Positions 56,569 through 64,000 of a DNA stretch of 64,000 nt are shown here, one piece after another. Within the stretch, counting starts at the first letter, position 1. Each line of letters opens with the position of its first letter. Where the stretch lies: NCBI GenBank assembly GCA_005217565.1, contig SJCO01000016.1, forward strand, positions 62,001 to 126,000, in the 5' to 3' direction. The position numbers were made by a program, and so were the translations under genes. This stretch comes from Puteibacter caeruleilacunae. Lineage in GTDB: Bacteria > Bacteroidota > Bacteroidia > Bacteroidales > Prolixibacteraceae. The notes below the pieces were generated by a model, which saw only the letters and a list, made by a program, of their open reading frames with translations, was not told the DNA's origin and ran no database searches.

Positions 56569-57159
56569 ATGGACAATATAATAAAGAGCATTCGTAGTTT
56601 TTACCCCATGTCTGATGAATCGATCAATCTTCTTTCAAAATATTTTGTAAAAAAAGAATTCCCGAAAAAGCACCTGGTTATTGAGGGAGGAAAAATGGAC
56701 AATCATGTTTATTTTATTGAGAAAGGATTGAGTCGGTCCTACTGTATTGTCGACGGAGAAGAGGTTACCTCATGGTTCAGTCGCGCAGGTGATATTACAT
56801 TTGCCCTTTTGGCCTTATATCGCAATGAACCAGGTTTTGAGTATGTTGAAACCATAGAAGACACAACGATGTATGCCATAAAAATTGATGATCTTAACGC
56901 ACTATATGAGGTCAACTTAGACATTGCTAACTGGTCGAGAGTCGTGCATCAAGAATGTGTTCTTAGTCTGCAAACACGCCGTATAGAGCGACTCCAGATG
57001 TCGGCCAAGGAACGTTATGAGATACTGCTTAAAGAACAACCTGATTTATTTGCCCGAGTTAAGCTCACCTACCTGGCATCATTTTTAGGAATGACACCTC
57101 AACATTTAAGTAAAATGAGGGCACAGACCAAGAGCAATGATATTCATCCCATTTTTTAA
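56569..57159 (+). CDS. Crp/Fnr family transcriptional regulator
   Basis: 196 aa. A cyclic-nucleotide-type beta-roll fills about 15-115 (IEGGKMDNHVYFIEKGLSRSYC, YETIEDTTMYAI-like strand). A C-terminal HTH follows (about 150-190; KLTYLASFLGMTPQHLSKMR). The cyclic nucleotide phosphate-binding loop is not conserved, so the ligand may be different or absent. Followed by two membrane acyltransferase-like genes that it might control. The promoter is described separately. Confidence 0.92.
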   Translation: MDNIIKSIRSFYPMSDESINLLSKYFVKKEFPKKHLVIEGGKMDNHVYFIEKGLSRSYCIVDGEEVTSWFSRAGDITFALLALYRNEPGFEYVETIEDTTMYAIKIDDLNALYEVNLDIANWSRVVHQECVLSLQTRRIERLQMSAKERYEILLKEQPDLFARVKLTYLASFLGMTPQHLSKMRAQTKSNDIHPIF

Positions 57160-57191
57160 TATACATTAATTATTTGCCAATTCGTATCGTC

Positions 57192-57199
57192 TAAGTTTG
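57192..57199 (+). promoter_or_regulatory. -7 box upstream of the acyltransferase pair
   Basis: TAAGTTTG fits TAnnTTTG. The nearest TTTG (57173-57176) is only 15 bp upstream, shorter than usual. Confidence 0.4.
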
Positions 57200-57224
57200 T
57201 ACCACACTTTTAAAACTAAAGACT

Positions 57225-58337
57225 ATGGTACAGACTTCCTTCTCACAACAGGAGAGAATTGGCTACATGGATGTTATCCGTGTAGTAGCTTGCTACATGG
57301 TGGCAATGATTCATGTGCGTTTTGCATTCGATTTAAAAACCGATTCAGCAACACAGTTCTATGTTACTTTTTTACGACCTTGTGTTCCGTTCTTTATCAT
57401 GATTTCAGGGGCACTACTACTGCCCATTAAGTACGACACAAAAACATTTTTCAAGAAGCGTTTTTCGCGGGTACTCATTCCATTCTTAATCTGGTCGGTT
57501 GCTTATGTTTTCTTACCTGCACCATCAAAGATTAACTTTGGCGGTTTAGAAAATGCCCTCACCTCAAGCGATCTCAGTCCTGTTGTAAAGAGTATTTTGA
57601 TGATTCCCATCAACTTTACCTGGGTGAATGTACACTTCTGGTTTATGTACACCATCATCGGATTATACCTGTTTATGCCTGTCATTTCACCATGGATTGA
57701 GAAGGTGTCGAAAAAAGGATTAGAAGCATTTCTGATGATCTGGGCAATCACAACCATTCTATTCTATGCTAAAATATGGTTCCCTCAAATTCATGGAGTC
57801 TGCGATTGGAATGAGTTTGGTATGCTCTACAATTTTGGAGGATATCTAGGCTACCTGGTCTTAGGATATTATTTACGCAAGTACAACACCCTTTCAAACC
57901 TTTATAGTGTAGGATTAGGTCTCATCCTCTTTATCATTGGAGGTTATTTCACCCACAGAGGATTGTTATTCTCATTGAATCATGGCGATCAGATGACGTG
58001 GATAGCTGTTGAAGGGCAAAAGGTAGAGTTCTTCATCAACAATTTATCGATCAATGTTGTAATGATGACCGCCGGACTATTCATGATGTTACAAAAAGTA
58101 TCTCTGAAAGGCGTTGCTAATCGCATAATGGTGGAGTTATCGAAATTCAGTTATGCCATCTTTCTGGTTCACTACATTGTGAACATATGGATTTTAAACT
58201 ACATCGGAAAAGGCGAAGGCATTGGAATTACCTCCTGGCTGGGACAACCTCTGCTAGCGCTATTGGTGTTTATTATCTCATACGTCATCGTAAAATTGCT
58301 GTCGTACTTACCTAAATCGAAATACATACTAGGCTAA
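57225..58337 (+). CDS. acyltransferase family membrane protein (Acyltransferase_3)
   Basis: 370 aa with about ten membrane helices. The N-terminal GYMDVIRVVACYMVAMIHVRFA is the family signature with the conserved Arg and His. FFKKRFSRVLIPFLIWSV and FSYAIFLVHYIVNIWIL follow as in other members. The family transfers acyl groups to sugars, lipids or peptides across the inner membrane. Its stop overlaps the next start by one base (TAATG), so both are translated together. Confidence 0.9.
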   Translation: MVQTSFSQQERIGYMDVIRVVACYMVAMIHVRFAFDLKTDSATQFYVTFLRPCVPFFIMISGALLLPIKYDTKTFFKKRFSRVLIPFLIWSVAYVFLPAPSKINFGGLENALTSSDLSPVVKSILMIPINFTWVNVHFWFMYTIIGLYLFMPVISPWIEKVSKKGLEAFLMIWAITTILFYAKIWFPQIHGVCDWNEFGMLYNFGGYLGYLVLGYYLRKYNTLSNLYSVGLGLILFIIGGYFTHRGLLFSLNHGDQMTWIAVEGQKVEFFINNLSINVVMMTAGLFMMLQKVSLKGVANRIMVELSKFSYAIFLVHYIVNIWILNYIGKGEGIGITSWLGQPLLALLVFIISYVIVKLLSYLPKSKYILG

Positions 58338-59479
58338 TGTCGAGACTTACACAACGAATAGCAGTTGTTGATGCGCTGCGTGGCTTTGCCATTGTTAGTA
58401 TTCTTCTGTTACATACATCCAATCACTTTTTGTATGGTGTGATGCCTGAGAATACCTCAACAATAATGCAGACTTTAGATGCATCAACAAAGAATATCCT
58501 GTACTTCTTATTTGAAGGTAAAGCCTTTGGAATATTTGCCATACTGTTTGGCTTTACCTTTGGATTACAGTATTTCAGGGCACAGGAAAAAGGCAACGAC
58601 TTTAGATTGCGTTTTCTTTGGCGCATGTTGTTGCTTGCTGGTTTTGGTTACTTAAACGCTGCCTTCTTTGCGGGAGGTGATCCCTTGGTATTTATGGCTA
58701 TTGTTGCGGTAGTATTGCCAATTGTTGCCCGACTAAGTTCTAAATCTTTGATTGTAATTTCCGTTCTGCTGATTTTGCAACCTGTTGAGCTGTATAAAGC
58801 GATAAGTTTATGGCTCAATCCCGACCATGAATTGATTTTCAATACTGACCATCTATACAATCTGTTAAAACCAGCAGTAGATGATGGAAAATTCATAGCC
58901 ATGGCAGTGACCAATATCACGATAGGATTAAAAGCATGCTTAACATGGGCGGTGGAATTTGGAAGAATATCACAAACGCCAGCGCTCTATATCATTGGCT
59001 TTTTACTGTACAAGCATGGAATGTTTGCTAGTGGAACTAATAGATTCTGGAAAAGATTAGTAATAATCTCAGCAATCAGCTCTCCACTATTGTATCTGCT
59101 AAAATCATTGCCTCAGGATACTAATCCTGTGATGGTACCGCTACAAATAGCAACTACCATGTGGTATAACTTATCATGTATGTTATTACTGATATCGGTC
59201 TTTGTATTGCTCTTTGAGACTAGCAGATTTCAGCGACTAACAGCAGCATTTCAAATCTATGGAAAGATGAGTCTCACCAACTTTGTCTTCCAATCGATCA
59301 TAGCAACGTTTATATTCTACCCATATGGAATGCATGCATCACCGGGTATATTCGTAAGCGTAATAATAGGTGTAGTGATAGCCATCGCACAAATACTGTT
59401 TAGTAGTTGGTGGCTACGAAAATACCGACAAGGTCCTCTTGAATATTTATGGCGCAAAGCCACCTATTTTAAAGTCTAA
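58337..59479 (+). CDS. DUF418 family integral membrane protein
   Basis: 380 aa with many helices. The N-terminal VDALRGFAIVSILLLHTSNH resembles the heparan-alpha-glucosaminide acetyltransferase and DUF418 start. LFGFTFGLQYFRAQEKG, then a C-terminal MSLTNFVFQSIIATFIFYPYG and WLRKYRQGPLEYLWRKATY are the DUF418 hallmarks. Function not established, though an acyl transfer role is often proposed. Translationally coupled to the upstream acyltransferase. Confidence 0.87.
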   Translation: MSRLTQRIAVVDALRGFAIVSILLLHTSNHFLYGVMPENTSTIMQTLDASTKNILYFLFEGKAFGIFAILFGFTFGLQYFRAQEKGNDFRLRFLWRMLLLAGFGYLNAAFFAGGDPLVFMAIVAVVLPIVARLSSKSLIVISVLLILQPVELYKAISLWLNPDHELIFNTDHLYNLLKPAVDDGKFIAMAVTNITIGLKACLTWAVEFGRISQTPALYIIGFLLYKHGMFASGTNRFWKRLVIISAISSPLLYLLKSLPQDTNPVMVPLQIATTMWYNLSCMLLLISVFVLLFETSRFQRLTAAFQIYGKMSLTNFVFQSIIATFIFYPYGMHASPGIFVSVIIGVVIAIAQILFSSWWLRKYRQGPLEYLWRKATYFKV

Positions 59480-59500
59480 AGCATTTATGTTACTTTTATC

Positions 59501-59528
59501 GGGCTGATAGTTTATATCCTATCAGCCC
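59501..59528. terminator. hairpin between DUF418 and Lrp genes
   Basis: GGGCTGATAG (59501-59510) pairs perfectly with CTATCAGCCC (59519-59528) over an 8-nt loop. It lacks a long T run, so it may be a terminator or a regulator binding site for the nearby Lrp gene. Confidence 0.5.
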
Positions 59529-59551
59529 ATATCATAAATACATCTCTCGTC

Positions 59552-60019
59552 ATGGAAAACATTGATCAGATAGACCGAAAAATATTAAACATACTTCAGG
59601 ATAACGCAAAAATTACTCATCGTGAGATTGCCGAGAAGCTTCATCTTACCAGAACTCCCATTTTCGACAGGGTGAGAAAGCTTGAACGAAGAGGCATCAT
59701 CAAGAAATATCTAACGCTGCTAAATCCCAAGAAAGTTGGTCGCGATTTAATGGTTTTATGCTTTGTTACCTTAAAGCAACATGGCGATGAGAATGTCATT
59801 CGCTTCAAAGAAGAGATCATCAGAAATCCTAAGGTAATGGAGTGTTACCATGTGGCCGGAAACTTCGATTTCTTCCTGAAGGTGATGGTTAAAGATGTTG
59901 ATGAATATTACCTGTTTGTGGTGAATGAACTAGCCATTGTGCAAAATGTTATTCAGGTGCAGAGCTCATTCGTTCTGAAAGAAATCAAATACCAACTAAA
60001 CTTCGAACTGGAGGAATAA
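59552..60019 (+). CDS. Lrp/AsnC family transcriptional regulator
   Basis: 155 aa, the usual family length. The winged helix (about 3-62) reads IDQIDRKILNILQDNAKITHRE and LHLTRTPIFDRVRKLERRG. The C-terminal RAM domain (about 70-150) has VLCFVTLKQHG, VMECYHVAGNFDFFLKV and VQNVIQVQSSFVL. It senses an amino acid as an oligomer. Target genes are not evident from position; it is a single gene followed by a 710-bp non-coding region. Confidence 0.94.
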   Translation: MENIDQIDRKILNILQDNAKITHREIAEKLHLTRTPIFDRVRKLERRGIIKKYLTLLNPKKVGRDLMVLCFVTLKQHGDENVIRFKEEIIRNPKVMECYHVAGNFDFFLKVMVKDVDEYYLFVVNELAIVQNVIQVQSSFVLKEIKYQLNFELEE

Positions 60020-60263
60020 GAGCAACGAATTCCTCATTATAAGACCAATAGATCGCTTTTAAGGGCATAGTAGTATCTCGTTATGATAGTGACTATAAAG
60101 TAGCCGATATGCTGCAAATAATCGCAAGCTCTAGTTTTTTGAGTAGTGAATGTAAGAGTAGTACGAAAATCGAACCTGCTTCAATTGGAAGATAGATTAC
60201 TTGATGTTTATATCGCGAAATTTGAAATAAACCAGAGAACATAGGATTATGATAAGAAAATTA

Positions 60264-60399
60264 CTTCTCTTCTCCTACTATTCCTTACTAATCCTTACCA
60301 AAGCCTACATACTACGGGCATTGAGTAGGCTTTGACAAGAATTAGACAAGGCTCAGAGAAGACTCAGAGAAGGCTTTGAGTAGACCAAGACTGGTCTCT
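60264..60399. repeat. long imperfect inverted repeat with 11-bp tandem units
   Basis: CAAAGCCTAC (60299-60308) pairs with GTAGGCTTTG (60325-60334), and the flanks continue to pair imperfectly (pyrimidine-rich left arm from about 60264, purine-rich right arm to about 60375). The right side is also six imperfect 11-bp units from 60334, each starting GA: for example GACAAGGCTCA, GAGAAGACTCA, GAGAAGGCTTT. Confidence 0.65.
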
Positions 60400-60510
60400 G
60401 ATGATCTGATCCATGAATTCTCGTAACGATGTATAAATAATCAATATCACATTTAGAAGCGTTTTTACTGAATCATAAGAACAAGCAATTGATAGCATTA
60501 TAAGAATCAC

Positions 60511-60518
60511 TATCTTTG
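60511..60518 (+). promoter_or_regulatory. promoter box upstream of the methyltransferase
   Basis: TATCTTTG is an exact TAnnTTTG box. ATTG (60488-60491) lies 19 bp upstream as an imperfect -33 box. It would give a leader of about 205 nt before the gene start at 60730. Confidence 0.5.
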
Positions 60519-60538
60519 TGCTGAACTAAAACGTTTGG

Positions 60539-60571
60539 ATGTTTAAATTTAAGAAGGATCTGGTAAAGTAA
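60539..60571 (+). CDS. possible 10-residue leader peptide
   Basis: ATG at 60539 followed by nine codons (MFKFKKDLVK) and TAA, starting about 20 nt after the predicted promoter and ending just before a hairpin. There is no strong ribosome site. It may be chance. Confidence 0.2.
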   Translation: MFKFKKDLVK

Positions 60572-60600
60572 ATAACCTTTGATAGTCGATCTAAGGTTAT
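60572..60600 (+). promoter_or_regulatory. hairpin in the methyltransferase leader
   Basis: ATAACCTT (60572-60579) pairs with AAGGTTAT (60593-60600) over a 13-nt loop. Placed directly after the tiny leader frame, it could act in attenuation or simply stabilise the mRNA. Confidence 0.35.
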
Positions 60601-60729
60601 CCCGTAATAAAACTCAGGCATATTCTTGTCGGAGTCATTTCTATATCTTTATTTTAATAACATTTTGAGACCAAACATGGTATAACTGTATGCCTATGTG
60701 GTGGTTTTAATTACCTAATTTTAAACATC

Positions 60730-61503
60730 ATGAGTAACGAAAATAAATCAATTCACGAATTCGACCTTGAACTTATCTGCGAGTATTACGCAAACGTAGA
60801 ACGCCAAGGCCCTGGCAGTCCGGAGGTAACCATTAAGGCCTTAAGCTTTATTGATAACCTGACCAGTGAGTCACGCATTGCAGATATTGGTTGTGGTACC
60901 GGTGGACAGACAATGGTACTTGCACAGCATGCTCCAGGGAAGGTAACAGGTGTTGACTTGTTTCCCCGGTTCATTGATCTATTCAATGCTAATGCGCACA
61001 AACATAACCTTCAGGACAGAGTTACAGGGGTAATTGAATCAATGGATAACCTTTCTTTTCAGGATGAGGAACTAGACCTAATATGGTCGGAAGGTGCTAT
61101 TTATAATATCGGCTTTGAACGAGGCCTTCAAGAATGGCGCAAATTCTTGAAGAAGGATGGTTATATCGCAGTTACCGAGGTTTCATGGTTTACTGATGAG
61201 CGACCTGCTGAGATCAACGAGTTCTGGGAGGATGCTTACCCGCTGATTGATACTATTCCTAACAAGCTTGCTCAAATGCAAAAGGCAGGTTATGTTCCTG
61301 TTGCTTCGTTTATATTACCTGATGATTGCTGGACAGAACATTTCTATGCACCACAAGTTGCAGCCCAGGAAGCTTTCTTAAAACAGCATGCAGGTAATAA
61401 GGCGGCTGAAGATTTCATCGCAAATCAGCGCCACGAAACAGCTCTTTACAACAAATACAAAGCTTATTACGGCTACGTTTTCTATATCGGCAGGAAATTA
61501 TAA
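60730..61503 (+). CDS. class I SAM-dependent methyltransferase
   Basis: 257 aa, soluble. Motif I is [12 protein letters not shown] (about 50-61), followed by [11 protein letters not shown] with the acidic residue that binds the ribose, and [22 protein letters not shown]. The C-terminal part with [17 protein letters not shown]-like sequence and [11 protein letters not shown] is typical of a small group of uncharacterised methyltransferases. Substrate unknown. Transcribed alone with a long leader. Confidence 0.9.
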   Translation: MSNENKSIHEFDLELICEYYANVERQGPGSPEVTIKALSFIDNLTSESRIADIGCGTGGQTMVLAQHAPGKVTGVDLFPRFIDLFNANAHKHNLQDRVTGVIESMDNLSFQDEELDLIWSEGAIYNIGFERGLQEWRKFLKKDGYIAVTEVSWFTDERPAEINEFWEDAYPLIDTIPNKLAQMQKAGYVPVASFILPDDCWTEHFYAPQVAAQEAFLKQHAGNKAAEDFIANQRHETALYNKYKAYYGYVFYIGRKL

Positions 61504-61539
61504 AAGATAAATATCAGGTGCTTTTTATTGCTGACATTT

Positions 61540-61568
61540 TCAATCCGTGACCAAGTGTCGCGGATTGA
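61540..61568 (+). terminator. terminator-like hairpin after the methyltransferase
   Basis: TCAATCCG (61540-61547) pairs with CGGATTGA (61561-61568) over a 13-nt loop, followed by TTTATA. It lies between the methyltransferase stop and the repeat array. Confidence 0.5.
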
Positions 61569-61583
61569 TTTATACTAAAACAA

Positions 61584-61731
61584 CCTTGTAAAACTGAATC
61601 AAAAACACCAAATCACCCTTGTAAAACTGAATCAAAACTACAGATTTACCTTGTAAAACTGAATTATAATTCCAAAACAACCTTGTAAAACTGAATCAAA
61701 AACTATAAATTTACCTTGTAAAACTGAATCA
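61584..61731 (+). repeat. five direct repeats abutting the AAA_14 ATPase start codon
   Basis: The unit CCTTGTAAAACTGAATCA starts at 61584, 61617, 61649, 61681 and 61714, giving steps of 33, 32, 32 and 33 bp, about three turns of DNA. Four copies are identical over 18 bp; the third ends ATTA. The spacers of about 14 bp are AT-rich and vary. The last copy ends three bases before the ATG, where a ribosome site would be expected. Two of the copies also read TTACCTTG, close to a TAnnTTTG box. Confidence 0.93.
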
Positions 61732-61734
61732 GAC

Positions 61735-63045
61735 ATGGAAAGATACGCTTTATCAGATTTAATGAAATGGCTTAAAAAGACTCGGCGAAAACCACTTTTA
61801 TTAAGGGGAGCTCGTCAAGTTGGAAAAACCTGGCTTGTTGAAAAACTCGCGAATGAAGAATTTAAGCACTTCATTAAAATTGATTTTGAAGCAAATCCTC
61901 AATTTATTTCATTCTTTGAAAAAGACTTAGATGCCCAACGAATATGTAGCGAAATAGAATTAGTTTCTGGTATAAGTATAACACCAGGGAAAACACTCCT
62001 CTTTCTCGATGAAATACAAGCGTGTCCCAGAGCTATAATGTCTCTTCGCTACTTCTATGAAAAAATTCCAGAATTACATGTAATCGCAGCAGGCTCTCTT
62101 CTTGAGTTTGCATTAAGTGAGATTTCTTTTCCTGTCGGAAGAATTCAAACAATGGAGGTTCATCCAATGAGCTTTTCAGAATTTCTTCTTGCTTTAGATT
62201 ATCAACAAGCAGCATCTATCTGCAACAATCCTATTTCTGAAATTTCAGCACCGGTTCATAATTTTCTTCTGGAACAGCTTCGAATTTATTGGTTAGTTGG
62301 GGGTATGCCTGAATCTGTATATGAATACGTGCAAACAAAATCAATTCAACAAGCCACTGAAATACAAGATGAAATATGCAACACATATAGGCTAGATTTT
62401 GGCAAATACAAACCAAAAACTGATTTTACTTGTCTCAATACTGTTTTTTCGGCTGTTGCTGCTAAAGTTGGCCAACAAATCAAATATACAGGTCTTGCCA
62501 AAGATTATTCAATATCAACAATAAAGAAGGCATATGAAAATCTCATTTTAGCACGTATTACAAGTAAAATAAAGTCTGTTTCTTCTCCCGGTATTCCTTT
62601 AGAAGTACTTGCTTCAAAGAAAAAGTTTAAGAGTATATTTCTGGATATTGGTCTAATGAATAGGGTAATGGAATTAGATTACTCTGAGGTTCTACGTTAT
62701 GACAATCTATTAGCTATATACCGAGGACAACTGGCCGAGCAATTTATCGGTCAAGAGCTTATTTTTGCTTTAAACAAACCGCTATATTATTGGTCGAGAG
62801 ATGCAAAAAGCAGTAATGCAGAGATTGACTTTTTATTATATAAACAGGGAACATTTACTCCAATTGAAGTAAAAGATGGTCCATCAGGTAAATTGAGAAG
62901 TCTTCATTTATACAGAAATGAATTCCAACCGGATTATTCTATTGTTTTTCACTCAGGTATGATGGCAGAAATTCCTGAAGAAAAAATTTTATTTCTTCCA
63001 TTGTATTTCGCCTCCTCTTTCGTCCAATATGGCATAAATATTTAA
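61735..63045 (+). CDS. AAA_14 ATPase with C-terminal DUF4143 domain
   Basis: 436 aa. Walker A is GARQVGKT at 25-32, Walker B is LLFLDEIQ, and the sensor region has VIAAGSLLEFAL. The C-terminal DUF4143 domain has LAIYRGQLAEQFIGQEL, WSRDAKSSNAEIDFLL and PIEVKDG, which fits the PD-(D/E)xK nuclease-like core (Glu, Asp, then Glu-x-Lys). The family is widespread and often patchily distributed; its function is not known. It stands alone, and its start codon is overlapped closely by the repeat array, so the protein may bind its own repeats. That link is inference. Confidence 0.92.
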   Translation: MERYALSDLMKWLKKTRRKPLLLRGARQVGKTWLVEKLANEEFKHFIKIDFEANPQFISFFEKDLDAQRICSEIELVSGISITPGKTLLFLDEIQACPRAIMSLRYFYEKIPELHVIAAGSLLEFALSEISFPVGRIQTMEVHPMSFSEFLLALDYQQAASICNNPISEISAPVHNFLLEQLRIYWLVGGMPESVYEYVQTKSIQQATEIQDEICNTYRLDFGKYKPKTDFTCLNTVFSAVAAKVGQQIKYTGLAKDYSISTIKKAYENLILARITSKIKSVSSPGIPLEVLASKKKFKSIFLDIGLMNRVMELDYSEVLRYDNLLAIYRGQLAEQFIGQELIFALNKPLYYWSRDAKSSNAEIDFLLYKQGTFTPIEVKDGPSGKLRSLHLYRNEFQPDYSIVFHSGMMAEIPEEKILFLPLYFASSFVQYGINI

Positions 63046-63103
63046 AAGAAGTAATTATCAATTCTATTTTTTTGATTCTGAATGATCAAACATTTACCTT
63101 CTT

Positions 63104-63781
63104 TTACAACCTCATCCCTACAGAAAACGTCCAGTACTTAGGATCAAAACTTACAGTCCAATGTATTCTATCACTATCCCAATCGGTATTATCATACTCA
63201 ATACCTCCTAAATCAAGACCTACGCTCCATCGCTCTGTGATGAAATAAGTAATTCCAGGAGCAAGTTTTGATTTAAAGTAGTCAAAATCATCAAACTCCA
63301 TCTCATATGGATCAATCCGCATAGAAGAAGAAAACATCGAATCCGCGCTCTGAATAACCCCTGTAGCATCAGTTTTCTTCTTGCCGTATCCTACTTGAAG
63401 TGTTCCATTGATATACAATCGATCAATTATATTGTGGAAATAACCAAAATACAGTTTTGGCATAAGCACTTTTGATTTTAAATCCATTTGCTCTCTCATG
63501 TAAAACTTTTCGCTCGCCAAGAAACTCGACTTCTCCTGTTTCAATTTATTGTATTCCAATCCTATTCCTATCAAAAAACCATTGGATAAGAAATACTTTA
63601 TTGCTCCTCCCACTTCCAGATTTTGCTCTATCAATCCTGAACTATTAAATGCTACACCACTCGTTGATCTGGTTTTAGTATAACGTCCATCAGCATTGAT
63701 CAGGAAATCACCTTTTTTAATCTGAGCCGAAAGATTCAACGTGCAAATAAACATTAGGGCAAGTAAGAAGTATTTTTTCAT
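63104..63781 (-). CDS. outer membrane beta-barrel protein
   Basis: 225 aa from ATG 63781, giving signal peptide MKKYFLLALMFICTLNLSAQ. The mature part is a porin-like barrel of about 8-10 strands with alternating residues (GAIKYFLSNGFLIGIGLEYN, MPKLYFGYFHNIIDRLYING) and ends WTFSVGMRL, similar to OmpW/OmpA-type barrels. Role unknown. It is convergent with the ATPase gene. Confidence 0.8.
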   Translation of the reverse strand: MKKYFLLALMFICTLNLSAQIKKGDFLINADGRYTKTRSTSGVAFNSSGLIEQNLEVGGAIKYFLSNGFLIGIGLEYNKLKQEKSSFLASEKFYMREQMDLKSKVLMPKLYFGYFHNIIDRLYINGTLQVGYGKKKTDATGVIQSADSMFSSSMRIDPYEMEFDDFDYFKSKLAPGITYFITERWSVGLDLGGIEYDNTDWDSDRIHWTVSFDPKYWTFSVGMRL

Positions 63782-63866
63782 TACATAAATTTTAGTTGTT
63801 CTTAATGACCTCCAGCAACATACACTCACATGAACATAACTTACTTATGTAAAAAATATTACACAA

Positions 63867-63902
63867 CACCGGCCTTAACTTATAAAAAAATTAAGGCCGG
63901 TG
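63867..63902. terminator. terminator between two minus-strand genes
   Basis: CACCGGCCTTAA (63867-63878) pairs perfectly with TTAAGGCCGGTG (63891-63902) over a 12-nt loop that contains a run of A (T on the minus strand). It ends the transcript of the partial gene at the window edge. Confidence 0.75.
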
Positions 63903-63926
63903 CTTATTAATCATTCACTTACCTAC

Positions 63927-64000
63927 TTACTCACTAACAGTAATGTTATACGTTTTAGTTACACTTTTCTTCTTTCCATCCTGATCCACATTGGTAAAGA
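63927..64000 (-). CDS. C-terminal end of a gene cut by the window edge
   Basis: The minus strand reads FTNVDQDGKKKSVTKTYNITVSE and stops at 63927. The Thr/Val-rich alternating end is what is seen in secreted beta-sandwich proteins of this phylum, but only about 23 residues are present, so no family is assigned. It is followed by a good terminator. Confidence 0.55.
   Translation of the reverse strand, partial: FTNVDQDGKKKSVTKTYNITVSE

Larger units (their letters stand above)
60020..60729. other. 710-bp intergenic region with structured repeats and a promoter
   Basis: No protein gene of normal size. It contains a long imperfect inverted repeat with an 11-bp tandem array (60264-60399), a promoter box (60511-60518), a 10-codon leader frame (60539-60571) and a hairpin (60572-60600), all described separately. 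The stretch 60020-60260 shows nothing recognisable. Confidence 0.5.

Noticed and set aside
61584-61731. CRISPR array
   Set aside because: Units are 18 bp with spacers of about 14 bp, there are only five, and no cas gene is present. The array abuts a start codon, which fits operator-like repeats better.
1-64000. tRNA or rRNA genes and insertion sequences
   Set aside because: No cloverleaf, rRNA segment, transposase or matching terminal inverted repeats were recognised by eye on either strand.

Overview
The window is AT-rich DNA from a member of the Bacteroidota. The evidence is a SusC/SusD pair, a hybrid two-component sensor of the Bacteroides type, a C-terminal type IX secretion (T9SS) sorting domain, TonB receptors with N-terminal carboxypeptidase-regulatory domains, a C25 peptidase, and promoters of the form TTTG-N19/20-TAnnTTTG. 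Many secreted glycan-active enzymes (sulfatases, sialidases, esterases) suggest a glycan-degrading member of the class Bacteroidia or a relative, possibly marine. The genus cannot be named from this sequence alone.

Layout. 1-7.4 kb: a tightly packed minus-strand operon encoding an S74-chaperone 'tail fibre' protein, a small T9SS-sorted protein, a giant FG-GAP/RHS protein and a small membrane protein cut by the window edge, in the position an immunity gene would occupy. 7.4-8.6 kb: a decayed stretch containing a relic of an S41 peptidase 3' end. 8.6-16 kb: a RhuM-Fic fusion, an intact S41 peptidase, several small secreted or membrane proteins and an SGNH hydrolase. 16-19 kb: hexuronate genes (mannonate dehydratase plus an SDR) divergent from an AraC regulator. 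19-24.4 kb: a UPF0158 protein, a SWIM zinc-finger protein, an AlbA_2-type ATP-binding regulator whose winged-helix module is tandemly duplicated and severed by a stop codon, and an orphan HicB. 24.5-27.3 kb: a TonB receptor with a His/Cys-rich small partner, possibly for metal uptake.

27.4-51 kb is a polysaccharide utilisation locus for sialylated, sulfated glycans. A 1423-aa HTCS sensor is divergent from SusC, SusD, a lipoprotein, an SGNH esterase, a BNR sialidase-like protein, two GH33 sialidases, a sulfatase and a sialic acid lyase. A GH65-like glycosidase and a second sulfatase/BNR pair lie beyond. The expected order is glycan capture by SusCD, desulfation and deacetylation, release of sialic acid, then cleavage by the lyase to ManNAc and pyruvate. 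Epimerases and a dedicated sialic acid transporter are not in the window.

51-64 kb: an endonuclease/exonuclease/phosphatase lipoprotein with a PagL-like protein, a gluzincin-like lipoprotein, a C25 peptidase, an MBL hydrolase, a Crp regulator, two multi-pass membrane acyltransferase-type proteins, an Lrp regulator, a methyltransferase, and an AAA_14/DUF4143 ATPase. The ATPase is preceded by five 18-bp repeats at a 32-33 bp period that run up to its start codon. The most unusual items are this repeat array, the duplicated and broken winged-helix array, and the RHS operon with its small downstream gene.
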